Notes under the pieces: model-generated | Databases searched by the model: none | What the model saw: only the letters and a program-made list of their open reading frames with translations | Told to the model about the DNA's origin: nothing | Shown here: positions 1 to 7,661 of the stretch, piece after piece | Position numbering within the stretch: the first letter of the stretch is position 1 | Layout: each line of letters opens with the position of its first letter | Made by a program: the position numbers and the translations under genes | Source: Oscillospiraceae bacterium | GTDB lineage: Bacteria; Bacillota; Clostridia; Oscillospirales; SIG627 | Direction of reading: 5' to 3' | NCBI GenBank assembly: GCA_015065085.1 | Contig: SVQW01000015.1 | Location: 1-60,776 of the forward strand | Length of the DNA stretch: 60,776 bases

Positions 1-2
1 GG

Positions 3-190
3 AACGATTTTTGTTTCTTTCAAGGCATTTTTGCGCAGTTATATGTACATATTACAAGAAAAAATAACGCCGAAAGGGGCGAAAATCGTCCTCGAAACCG
101 ACATGAGTTCGGCTCTTTTCGGCTATACGTAAATAACTGCATAGATGTGACATGTTCCCGGAGCAGGCGTATGTTAGAAAGAAAATCGTT
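3..190. other. Structured non-coding stretch with nested inverted repeats
   Basis: No convincing gene lies in the first 200 bases. The sequence at 3-18 (AACGATTTTTG...) is nearly the reverse complement of 177-190, and inside it GCAGTTAT at 35-42 is the exact reverse complement of ATAACTGC at 133-140. Smaller hairpins lie at about 67-81 and 99-113. This nesting suggests either a folded RNA or an inverted-repeat element. No T-run or promoter decides the strand, and the family is not recognised. Confidence 0.35.
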
Positions 191-212
191 TTGTCACGCA
201 AGTTAACAAAAA

Positions 213-246
213 CAAACAAGCACCCTGTGGTGAGGGTGCTTGTTTG
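213..246 (-). terminator. Rho-independent terminator of the secreted repeat protein
   Basis: A perfect 14-bp stem (213-226 against 233-246) with a 6-nt loop is followed on the minus strand by a T-rich run (complement of 201-212). It lies about 50 bases past the stop of the minus-strand gene that ends at 294. Confidence 0.85.
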
Positions 247-293
247 CTGAAAGCAATCATTTATATAAGGAGTTAAGATGAATGCTTAGTTAA

Positions 294-2408
294 TTATTTG
301 CCCCAAGCGTTTGCAACAACTTCGTTAACGCTCTTGGTTACGGATTCACCGTATGTGGTGTAGGTTTTTGTGCCGAGAGTGTAAGTAACATAGGGGCGTG
401 CAACCAGCTGAGTATCGCGCTGGTCAATTTCGCCTTCGCCTGTTCCGTCGGGAATGTTGGTAACAACAGCGGTGAAGGTCTTAACGGTTCCCTCGGTTTT
501 GAAGATGTTTTTAGCCTGTACTTTTGCAACATTTTCGCCGCCGATAACAGGAGTGGTACCTGCAAGTCCGATAACGGTACCGAACTCGGTAACGGTGCAA
601 CCCTCGGGAACTTGTGCAGTGTCAATGGTGAAACCGAATCTCAGTCCGAAAATACCATCGGCTCTTATCTGTGCACCCAGAGCAGCAACACCGAAATCAG
701 CCGCGGGGATAATCTCGGTAACGGTGTAAGTCTTGTTAACGGTGTAGTCTCTGTTAGCGTAGAAGCTTGAAATGTGTACGGTCACATTTTCACCGTCGAT
801 GGTGACTTCAACATCAACATCCTCACAAACAGCCTTGATATCTGCAACGATCATATCTTCAATATCGTCTGCGGATTCAACTACATAGTCGAGTTCAAGC
901 GCTTCAACAGCCGCCTTGGCATCTTCAACAGCCTTGGTTTCGTCTGCACCGAATGCTTTCATGGAAGCCTCGTCGGGGAAGAAAGCAATGTAGTAAAGAT
1001 CGGCATAATAGTTCTTGGTGGGATTCGCATTGCTCTTGAGCTGGAGGAATATATCCTTTACGGGCGAGTAGTTATAATCGGATGAATCCTTCATGTAAGA
1101 CAGGCTGGGTGCGCTTGAGGTCCTTGCAAGCCATGTAATTCCGTCATAGCCCGTGTAGGATTTGTGGGTTTTGCTGGCTTTCATTATTGCGCCGCTTGCG
1201 GTCTCCGGAACAGTATGGTCGTATAGATACAGAAACTCACCTGTGATTTCTGTGTCGGCACGGGAGTAGAAGCTGCCATTTCCGACCTCGTTGGGGTTAT
1301 GCACGTTTACAACATGATAACCTGTGCGAGTTGAACCGTCGGCGTCAGGGGTCAAAGGATAATGACTGATATAGAACTGAAATTCAGCCGACCAGTTGGT
1401 TTTGAACTTGAATTTTACATATGGGTAATCGTAAAGCAGGAAATGTTCATCCTGAGCCAAAGTGAAAGTAGGTTGGTAAGTCTTGTTTGCCGAGCCGGTT
1501 TTAGTCATATTGAGATGGTACAGACCGTCAGCAACAGAAACGGATTCGGCATTATCTTTGTCCTTAATGGAGGAGGTGGGAGTAAAAGCTACGGTGCTGT
1601 CATCGTTGAAGGTCATTAATTTGTAGGGGTCGTTGCTTTTATAGGAGTAAGCTATCATTTCAGATTCGCTGCTGAAGAATGCAATGTACTCAACCTCTGC
1701 ATATAAGTCAGCACCGTTGAGACTGGTTATTGTATCTGCATCCATGCCTCTCAACATGATGAAGAAGGTTTCTACCGGTGCCGGTTTGGTTTCCGAGGGG
1801 AAAGTGGGACGTGTTGTATTTGTTGCAGAATGTCCCGAGGTTGTCAGTGCATTATTCTTATAGCTGTATGAATATCTGATGTATGAGGTGGCGGTATCGG
1901 GGTGCTCTGCGAGCTCCTTTTCTGTCGGGTTTACAGTCGTTGCGGTTATACCTGCTGTACCATGGGGTGGAGCATAAAGCGAAACGGTTTTCCAACCTTC
2001 GGTTGCAGCAACACTTTTCTGATGATACAAGTAACCGCCGCCATCTGCACTGAGGTAAAATTGAAGTGTTTTGGGGTAGTTTGTCCTATATTTGAACTGA
2101 ATATAGGGATAGTCATAAAGATTGAACTGGTGGTCAGCAACCGGAACTTCGAAGTTTGTGCGCTGAGGCGCTTCAATAGCTGTTCCGTCTGCTTTTGTGA
2201 GATTTGCAAACGGTATGTCAATTCTTGCAAGACCATTGGATATTGTGGTGGTACCCTTGGCGGATACATCGTTTTTTGCATCACCAAGGATAGAACCGTC
2301 TTTGCCGTCAAAGCGTATGATTTTTGAATCTGCCATTGCAAAAACGGTCAATATCATACACAAAGAAACAACAAGAAGCGCGATGCGGAAAAGATTTTTT
2401 GCGTTCAT
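294..2408 (-). CDS. Secreted protein with two tandem beta-rich modules, function unknown
   Basis: This 704-residue protein starts with a clear signal peptide (NLFRIALLVVSLCMILTVFA, cleavage near ADS), so it should be exported. A strong AGGAGG site precedes the ATG. Two modules resemble each other: one around residues 30-260, containing LYDYPYIQFKYRTNY, and one around 265-490, containing LYDYPYVKFKFKTNW. They look like beta-sandwich, carbohydrate-binding-like modules, but I cannot name a family. A charged helical linker (about 490-560) leads to a C-terminal domain (about 590-704) with the segment GLRFGFTID. There is no sortase motif, and no SLH motif was seen. It is monocistronic, with its own terminator. 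A role on extracellular polysaccharide is inference only. Confidence 0.8.
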   Translation of the reverse strand: MNAKNLFRIALLVVSLCMILTVFAMADSKIIRFDGKDGSILGDAKNDVSAKGTTTISNGLARIDIPFANLTKADGTAIEAPQRTNFEVPVADHQFNLYDYPYIQFKYRTNYPKTLQFYLSADGGGYLYHQKSVAATEGWKTVSLYAPPHGTAGITATTVNPTEKELAEHPDTATSYIRYSYSYKNNALTTSGHSATNTTRPTFPSETKPAPVETFFIMLRGMDADTITSLNGADLYAEVEYIAFFSSESEMIAYSYKSNDPYKLMTFNDDSTVAFTPTSSIKDKDNAESVSVADGLYHLNMTKTGSANKTYQPTFTLAQDEHFLLYDYPYVKFKFKTNWSAEFQFYISHYPLTPDADGSTRTGYHVVNVHNPNEVGNGSFYSRADTEITGEFLYLYDHTVPETASGAIMKASKTHKSYTGYDGITWLARTSSAPSLSYMKDSSDYNYSPVKDIFLQLKSNANPTKNYYADLYYIAFFPDEASMKAFGADETKAVEDAKAAVEALELDYVVESADDIEDMIVADIKAVCEDVDVEVTIDGENVTVHISSFYANRDYTVNKTYTVTEIIPAADFGVAALGAQIRADGIFGLRFGFTIDTAQVPEGCTVTEFGTVIGLAGTTPVIGGENVAKVQAKNIFKTEGTVKTFTAVVTNIPDGTGEGEIDQRDTQLVARPYVTYTLGTKTYTTYGESVTKSVNEVVANAWGK

Positions 2409-2511
2409 GGTTTTTCCTCCTGAAAAAAATTAAAATAAAGTGTTTTGTATCAGAAACACATTTAAATATATGTAATCATCCATGGTGGGGATGTTCACAT
2501 CAAAAACGGCA

Positions 2512-2530
2512 ATGTGAGCTTAACTCACAT
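2512..2530. promoter_or_regulatory. Palindrome in the 2409-2864 intergenic region
   Basis: ATGTGAG and CTCACAT form a perfect 7-bp inverted repeat around CTTAA, about 105 bases upstream of the minus-strand start at 2408. It could be an operator for that gene. The spacing (TGTGA-N7-TCACA) is one base longer than a CRP site. The rest of 2409-2780 is AT-rich with no gene that I can support. Confidence 0.35.
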
Positions 2531-2782
2531 GAAGAAAGAACATTGTTTTTCATGACAGTGCATTATAAAAAAGATGGGAAAATTATATTCTTGCAAAAAT
2601 ATTTACACTAATCATCCATAGTATATCATACCATGAAATAAAAGTCAATATATCATTTGATATAAAACAAGCATACATTAAAATATATAGTAAATATCAA
2701 TTTCTGTAATGCAAGAGGATTAGTTACCTCATTCGGAGTGGCGTGTTTGAGGCTTGTGATGTGGATTTGGCTTCACTTATGT

Positions 2783-2818
2783 ATTGACATTGTCTCTGTT
2801 TTGCGGTATAATGTCAAT
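2783..2818 (+). promoter_or_regulatory. Consensus promoter overlapped by a 9-bp inverted repeat
   Basis: TTGACA (2784-2789) and TATAAT (2807-2812) are separated by exactly 17 bases, a perfect sigma-A promoter for the PHP gene at 2865. ATTGACATT (2783-2791) is the exact reverse complement of AATGTCAAT (2810-2818), so the -35 and -10 boxes themselves lie in an inverted repeat. This suggests a repressor operator, but part of the symmetry may be chance. Confidence 0.75.
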
Positions 2819-2864
2819 TGTAGGCATTTTATGTTTATAAAACTATGTAAAGGAACAGTCAAAA

Positions 2865-4733
2865 ATGAAATACATACTTTCAGCCGAAAAAATTCAGTCC
2901 TTTGAAGGAGATATACTTCCTCTCAGACTTATTGCCGACAGTGATATAACCGACACCGATATAAAATGGTCTGTGTCCGGGGAATGTGTTCAGCTTCGTA
3001 AGTTTACCGGAGAAAATTATACGGGCGGCGGCTTTGATGACGCAGAGAATAACCGTACATGCCACATAAAGCTTCACGATCGTGTGCTTCTTACATTGCT
3101 TAAAAAAGGAAAGTCAAAGGTCGTTGCAGAGGTGGACGGCGAAAAATATACCTGCACCGTAATCGTAAAGGCGCACAAGGCTAAAAAAGGAAAACGCCCC
3201 CAATACTACATAGGCGACCTGCATGTTCACACCACCATGGAGCACGACCATGACCGTTTCTGCGCACGTACTGTCGGGCTTCCCGTTGATACTCTCAATT
3301 ATATGAGAAACGAAAACAAAATAGATTTTTCCGTTATCAGCGACCATGGCTGTTGTCTTGACGAAAAATGCTTTTTTAATGTTTTTGAGGTGACACGCGA
3401 CGGCGAGGATTGCCCTGTCGTTTTTGCCGCCAGTGAATCAGAGGTTTCGCATTGGCAGGTTGACAGATTCGGAAACCGCCACAAGAATTCGGGCGAGATG
3501 GTCGTATTGAACTCCGATGCCTTTAATAACAGCGATAACTGGGAGGAGTTTTATTCCGAGCTTGCCCACAGCCCCTACGGTGTTGTAACACTGGCTCATC
3601 CTCAGATTATCGGCACGCCTGCAGGGGGCGGCGGCGGTGTGTGGAACTTTTCACTGGATAAGAATAACACCCCCGAATTCAAATCCGTGCTCCGCCTTAT
3701 TGAAAGCGGAAACGGCTCTGACCGCTCGTCCAATTTTATAAATGAATATATGTATTCCGTGGCCCTTGACCAGGGCTTTAAGGTGTCTCTTACCTGTTCC
3801 AGCGACAATCATGGTGCTCCCTGGGGTTACGAAGCCTGCCCCGGCAAAACTGTTATAATGGCGCGTGAAAAGAGTCGCGAGGAATTTCTGTATGCTCTTC
3901 GCGAAAACCGCGTATATGCAACCGAAAGCGGAAATGTAAAGGTGTACTACACCGTAAACGGCAACCAAGCACCCTGTACGGTGGAAAACGTTACTAAGTA
4001 CAATTTCCATGTCGAGGTTGATTATTTCCGTGAGGATGAAACCACAGTACCCGTAAAGCTTGAGGTAGTCAGCGACTACGGAAAAAAGGTCAAAACCATT
4101 GAGGGCGCTTTTGAGGGAACGGCAGATTTTACTGTGGAAAGCGAAACCGCAAGATATTTCTATCTGCGCTTCACCGACTCTGTGGGACATAAGACCTGGT
4201 CCTGTCCGGTATGGACGGGACGTGAATTTGACAAAACCGCAAAATGTCTGCCTTGTCAGTACACGGTTGGAGAGCAGGAAGAGCTCAAGCCCATTCCCAA
4301 GGACGGTTTTACTGCTGTTGATGAGCTGAGCGGTAAAAATGCGGATGATATAGTTAATGACACCGTTGATACCGAGTGGACGAGCGGACTAGGCACAGCA
4401 AGCTTTGTTATTGATATGAAAAAAGAACACACTGTCCGAGGTGTAGGTCATTATCCCGTATTTCTGCCTGTGACAAATGGTCCCGATGTAAAGGAAAAAA
4501 TGGGCGGTTTCGCGGCAGAGTGCGAAATTTCGCTAAGCCTTGACGGACAAAGCTACGAAAAATGCATTGACGGATTTGTACGTATCTATGGCGGTGAGGT
4601 TATTTTCTCATTTGAACCGACAAAAGCAAGATACGTGAAATTTGACGTAAAATCCAATATCGGTCAGCTTTCCGGATTCCCGCAGCACAGTAACTATCCG
4701 CTTCTCATGAACGAACTTACGGTATTTGAATAA
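2865..4733 (+). CDS. PHP-domain metal hydrolase with C-terminal discoidin-like domain
   Basis: The protein has 622 residues. An N-terminal beta domain (about 1-105) is followed by a PHP-superfamily core of the CehA/McbA type: DLHVHT near residue 117, SDHGC near 160, AHPQ near 245 and SSDNHG near 315. These His/Asp motifs bind the catalytic metals in this family. The last 140 residues (about 480-622) resemble an F5/8 type C (discoidin) domain, usually a carbohydrate- or surface-binding module. I see no signal peptide, which is odd for a discoidin-bearing enzyme. An AAAGGA site lies 10 bases before the ATG, and the gene is preceded by a perfect promoter. Phosphodiesterase or phosphoesterase activity is inferred from the superfamily; the substrate is unknown. 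Confidence 0.82.
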   Translation: MKYILSAEKIQSFEGDILPLRLIADSDITDTDIKWSVSGECVQLRKFTGENYTGGGFDDAENNRTCHIKLHDRVLLTLLKKGKSKVVAEVDGEKYTCTVIVKAHKAKKGKRPQYYIGDLHVHTTMEHDHDRFCARTVGLPVDTLNYMRNENKIDFSVISDHGCCLDEKCFFNVFEVTRDGEDCPVVFAASESEVSHWQVDRFGNRHKNSGEMVVLNSDAFNNSDNWEEFYSELAHSPYGVVTLAHPQIIGTPAGGGGGVWNFSLDKNNTPEFKSVLRLIESGNGSDRSSNFINEYMYSVALDQGFKVSLTCSSDNHGAPWGYEACPGKTVIMAREKSREEFLYALRENRVYATESGNVKVYYTVNGNQAPCTVENVTKYNFHVEVDYFREDETTVPVKLEVVSDYGKKVKTIEGAFEGTADFTVESETARYFYLRFTDSVGHKTWSCPVWTGREFDKTAKCLPCQYTVGEQEELKPIPKDGFTAVDELSGKNADDIVNDTVDTEWTSGLGTASFVIDMKKEHTVRGVGHYPVFLPVTNGPDVKEKMGGFAAECEISLSLDGQSYEKCIDGFVRIYGGEVIFSFEPTKARYVKFDVKSNIGQLSGFPQHSNYPLLMNELTVFE

Positions 4734-4752
4734 ATATAAGGCTGTATCAAAA

Positions 4753-4782
4753 AAGGCTGTATCAAATTTTTGATACAGCCTT
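4753..4782. terminator. Bidirectional terminator between convergent genes
   Basis: A 14-bp perfect stem (4753-4766 and 4769-4782) is followed by a T-rich tail on the plus strand and preceded by A-runs that give T-runs on the minus strand. The left arm is also directly duplicated immediately upstream (4738-4752). It separates the convergent genes ending at 4733 and 4811. Confidence 0.8.
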
Positions 4783-4810
4783 ATATTGTTTTTGTAGTTT
4801 TATATGTGTA

Positions 4811-5764
4811 TTATATAGCTTGGAAGTTTATATTTTTTTCTTTTGCGTATTCTTCTGCCGCACTTCCCGAAGGTGCGTGTATCGTGACGTTTTCACATCT
4901 GAAAAAAACGTCCTTTCCGAAAGTTTTGACACTTGCGGGAATGGTTATATCCTTAAGCCCGTAGCATCTGCCGTATGCCCAGTCGCCAATGCTTTTTACG
5001 GTATCGGGCAGAGTCATTTGGGTAATGTTTTTACATCCGTCGAACAGGCTGTTGCTTACACGAGTAACACCGTAAGGCACCTTCATTTCGGTAACACCGA
5101 AGCAATCATAGAACACAGCCTCGCCCATGAATTTGATGTTTTCGGGAATATCGATTTTTTTAAGCTCCATGCATTCCCATAATGAGTTTTGACCCAGGTA
5201 TGTAACGCTCTTGGGAATTACAAGGTCACAAATGCTGATGCACATTGCAAAAGCGCCCTTGCCGATGGTTGTAATGCCGTCATGAAGCCTGATGCTTTTA
5301 AGCTTTTTGCACTTGTAGAACAGCCATTCGCTTACCTCGGTAAGACCCTTTGGAATATTTGCGTATTCCAGTGCAATGCATTCGTAGAATATATTCTTGC
5401 CGAGCTCTGTTACACTCTCGGGTATGACAATGCCTTTGAGTGAATTGCATAATGCAAAGGCACTTTGACCGATGCGTTTTAAACCATCGTTGAGCTTTAT
5501 ATTTTCAAGACTTATACATCTGAAAAACGCGTAATCACCGATAGAGGTGAGAGCTTTGGGTATGTTTATGCTTTTAAGCGCCTGACAATGAACAAATGCA
5601 CCATTTCCGATTTCGGTAACACTTTCGGGCAAAAAAATGCTTTCCATATTCTCGCATCTGTCAAATGCGTATTCGCCGATAGTCTTAATGCCGTCGGGTA
5701 CTTTAACCTCGGCATCATTGCCGCAGTACTTTTTAAGAATATCGTTTTCAACAATAAAATCCAT
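4811..5764 (-). CDS. BspA-type leucine-rich repeat protein
   Basis: The protein has 317 residues made almost wholly of about 23-residue LRR_5 repeats, such as GIKTIGEYAFDRCENMESI and ESVTEIGNGAF. I count roughly eleven to twelve units from residue 25 to the C-terminus. BspA-like LRR proteins usually mediate surface binding, but this one begins MDFIVENDILKKY with no signal peptide, transmembrane helix or wall anchor, so it should be cytosolic unless exported in another way. An AAGGAG site precedes the ATG. It is a single-gene unit with its own promoter (5804-5832) and a shared terminator. Confidence 0.88.
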   Translation of the reverse strand: MDFIVENDILKKYCGNDAEVKVPDGIKTIGEYAFDRCENMESIFLPESVTEIGNGAFVHCQALKSINIPKALTSIGDYAFFRCISLENIKLNDGLKRIGQSAFALCNSLKGIVIPESVTELGKNIFYECIALEYANIPKGLTEVSEWLFYKCKKLKSIRLHDGITTIGKGAFAMCISICDLVIPKSVTYLGQNSLWECMELKKIDIPENIKFMGEAVFYDCFGVTEMKVPYGVTRVSNSLFDGCKNITQMTLPDTVKSIGDWAYGRCYGLKDITIPASVKTFGKDVFFRCENVTIHAPSGSAAEEYAKEKNINFQAI

Positions 5765-5803
5765 ATTTCGTCTCCTTTTCGGATGTTAAAAAGATTTTAC
5801 GTC

Positions 5804-5832
5804 ATTATAGCATTTTTTCACCTGCAAGTCAA
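5804..5832 (-). promoter_or_regulatory. Promoter of the LRR gene
   Basis: Read on the minus strand, TTGACT (5832-5827), 17 bases and TATAAT (5809-5804). It lies about 40 bases before the start at 5764. Confidence 0.75.
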
Positions 5833-5864
5833 TATTTTTACCAAAAAACATTTTGCGTATTTTG

Positions 5865-5893
5865 TTGAAATATTCACAAATGGATGCTACAAT
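5865..5893 (+). promoter_or_regulatory. Promoter of the cobalamin-controlled unit
   Basis: TTGAAA (5865-5870), a 17-base spacer and TACAAT (5888-5893) lie about 40 bases upstream of the riboswitch core. Transcription would begin near 5900. Confidence 0.7.
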
Positions 5894-5929
5894 GTATATA
5901 TAACAAAAGAATAAACGCAGTTCATCTGA

Positions 5930-6192
5930 ATATTTCGGTATTCGTTATCGGACATATGAAATACTGTGTTCGATGATAAGGAAATCGCGGTGAGAATCCG
6001 CGGCAACAGCCATTACCGTATCTCCCGCAGGTTGGGTCAAGTCGGAATGCTTATCGTTCTGCGCACATAAAAGTCTCTTGGGCAATGGGGGGATTGTGTA
6101 TCGGGGCGGGGACGCGTACCCACGCCGTTCTTTGGCCTGGCAGGATGCCGAAGATTTTTCACAAGTACCTCTTGAAGGTACTTTTATTTTAT
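5930..6192 (+). promoter_or_regulatory. Cobalamin riboswitch with transcription terminator
   Basis: The leader carries the conserved order of the adenosylcobalamin aptamer: AAGGAAATCGCGGTGAGAAT with TCCGCGG near 5978-6003, CATTACCGTAT near 6011, GGGTCAAGTCGGAATGC near 6034, and GGCCTGGCAGGATGCC (B12-box-like 3' end) near 6134. A perfect 8-bp hairpin (AAGTACCT at 6163-6170, AGGTACTT at 6176-6183) followed by TTATTTTAT is the expression platform. Ligand binding would then stop transcription of the DUF4430 lipoprotein and ECF gene. The assignment rests on motif matching and downstream gene content. Confidence 0.75.
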
Positions 6193-6221
6193 CCTTTTGA
6201 AAACACGAAAGGATGCATAAA

Positions 6222-6647
6222 ATGAAAAAAACATTAAACTCATCAGTTCTTATTGTACTTGCGCTTACTTTTATTGTCTGCCTTTTTTCCTGCACTGCAC
6301 CGGATAATTCCGACGTGTGGGAGAATGCCGTTTACAAAGAGAATACCGAATTGGGCAACGGCGCAAAAGTCGTAACTGCAGAGGTTACGGCGGCGGAAAA
6401 GACAGTAGCGTTTACAATACACACAGACAAGCAGACCGTGGGCGAGGCTCTCATGGAGCACGGGCTTATTGACGGCGAACAAGGTCCCTACGGACTGTAC
6501 GTGAAGGTCGTAAACGGTATTACCGCAGATTACGACGTTGATCAGAGCTATTGGGCGTTCAACATAAACGGCGAATATGCCATGACAGGTGTGGACAGCA
6601 CTCCCATAGCAGAGGGTGAAGTATATCAGCTTGTGTACACAAAGTAA
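6222..6647 (+). CDS. DUF4430 (transcobalamin-like) lipoprotein
   Basis: This is a 141-residue lipoprotein. A signal peptide (SVLIVLALTFIVCLFSC) ends in a lipobox-like LFSC, so the mature protein should be lipid-anchored outside the membrane. The remaining part is a DUF4430 domain, the fold also found at the C-terminus of transcobalamin and intrinsic factor; the segment QSYWAFNINGEYAMTGVDS is typical. An upstream ATG at 6213 abuts the GAAAGG site, so I take 6222, which has normal spacing. It sits directly after a cobalamin-type riboswitch and overlaps an ECF S-component, which points to capture of cobalamin or a related corrinoid. The substrate is inferred, not shown. Confidence 0.82.
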   Translation: MKKTLNSSVLIVLALTFIVCLFSCTAPDNSDVWENAVYKENTELGNGAKVVTAEVTAAEKTVAFTIHTDKQTVGEALMEHGLIDGEQGPYGLYVKVVNGITADYDVDQSYWAFNINGEYAMTGVDSTPIAEGEVYQLVYTK

Positions 6648-7170
6648 AAAACGTGCGGTAAACATACGGGAAATGGCAGTTTTTGCAATGCTGGGCACCG
6701 TTATGTTCTGTTCAAAAATATTAATGGAAATCCTGCCAAACATTCATCTTCTGGGTATGTTCACAATGACATATACCGTTGTATTCCGCAAAAAGGCACT
6801 TATACCGATATATCTGTATGTAATGATGAACGGCTTGTATGCCGGCTTCACATTCTGGTGGATGCCCTATCTGTACATTTGGACGATTCTTTGGGCGGCA
6901 ACAATGCTTCTGCCGAAAAAAATGCCCAAAAGAATAAAATGCGTTGTCTATCCTGCCGTATGCGGTATCCACGGCTTTTTGTTCGGCATACTTTATGCAC
7001 CCGCGCAGGCTTTGATGATGGGTTTTGGTTTTGAGCAGACACTTGCCTGGATAACTGCGGGTTTGCCGTGGGACATTGTTCACGGAATAAGTAATTCCAT
7101 TGTGGGTATGCTTATTATCCCGCTGAGCCAAGTTCTTGAAAAGCTTATGAAAAGGCAGAATATTGTTTAA
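6616..7170 (+). CDS. ECF transporter S-component, probably cobalamin-specific
   Basis: The protein has about 184 residues and five to six hydrophobic helices, with the start-proximal REMAVFAMLGTVMF and the loop EILPNIHLLGMF typical of ECF substrate-binding subunits. These integral proteins bind a vitamin and work with a shared EcfA/A'/T energizing module, which is not encoded in this window. The likely start is GTG at 6616, overlapping the lipoprotein gene by 32 bases; TTG at 6631 is an alternative, and ATG at 6673 would cut into helix 1. It is translated from the cobalamin-riboswitch transcript with the DUF4430 lipoprotein, so I infer a CbrT/CblT-like B12 specificity. Confidence 0.8.
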   Translation: MKYISLCTQSKKRAVNIREMAVFAMLGTVMFCSKILMEILPNIHLLGMFTMTYTVVFRKKALIPIYLYVMMNGLYAGFTFWWMPYLYIWTILWAATMLLPKKMPKRIKCVVYPAVCGIHGFLFGILYAPAQALMMGFGFEQTLAWITAGLPWDIVHGISNSIVGMLIIPLSQVLEKLMKRQNIV

Positions 7171-7230
7171 AAACTGTTTGCGGAAATTTTTAATATCACG
7201 AAAACGAAATATTTTGTGCGCATTCAATGA

Positions 7231-7262
7231 AAAAAACGACAGGTCGAAACCTGTCGTTTTTT
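7231..7262. terminator. Bidirectional terminator (ECF gene / tRNA-Pro)
   Basis: A 14-bp perfect stem (7231-7244 and 7249-7262) around CGAA has A/T runs on both sides. It can end the plus-strand ECF transcript and the minus-strand tRNA-Pro transcript. Confidence 0.85.
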
Positions 7263-7265
7263 CTA

Positions 7266-7338
7266 TCGAAGTGTGGAGACTCGAACTCCAGGCCTCCAGT
7301 ACCCGAAACTGGCGCGCTACCAACTGCGCTACACCTCG
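7266..7338 (-). tRNA. tRNA-Pro (anticodon CGG)
   Basis: Read on the minus strand, the acceptor arm CGAGGTG pairs with CACTTCG (one G-U), the anticodon stem CCAGT/ACTGG closes the loop TTCGGGT (anticodon CGG), and the T arm is TGGAG/CTCCA around TTCGAGT. The C1-G72 pair and discriminator A fit bacterial tRNA-Pro. CCA is not encoded. Confidence 0.93.
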
Positions 7339-7373
7339 AAATCTTCAATACAGACTATGCTAATGCAAAGATT

Positions 7374-7402
7374 ATTATAACATAATATTCCCTTAAAGTC
7401 AA
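7374..7402 (-). promoter_or_regulatory. Promoter of tRNA-Pro
   Basis: Minus strand TTGACT (7402-7397), 17 bases, TATAAT (7379-7374), about 35 bases before the tRNA 5' end. The rest of 7403-7600 is AT-rich without a gene I can support. Confidence 0.75.
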
Positions 7403-7601
7403 TAGCTAAATTTAAAAAAATAGTGCTGACCGAAAAATAATGGGTACTTACACAAAATTGTTGACACGAATTATGTCGAATGTGCAAAAATTGCCGTTTT
7501 TTGAAGAAAGTATCAGAATAATTTTAATGTTTTTTGTACATTCTTTTTTCTATAAAAACCTTTAAATAAAGATAAAAATTTCAAAATAGAAACTGCACGA
7601 T

Positions 7602-7630
7602 TTGTTAAAAAATTAATTGTATCATATTAT
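7602..7630 (+). promoter_or_regulatory. Likely promoter of the HtrA-type protease gene
   Basis: TTGTTA (7602-7607), 17-base spacer, TATTAT (7625-7630). The expected start of transcription is about 25 bases before the start codon. Confidence 0.5.
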
Positions 7631-7661
7631 CGTCCGATAAAACTACATAGGAGGAATGAAG

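Noticed and set aside
2512..2530. CRP-binding site
   Set aside because: The half-sites are seven bases apart instead of six, and CRP-type cAMP control is not expected in Clostridia; kept only as an unassigned palindrome.
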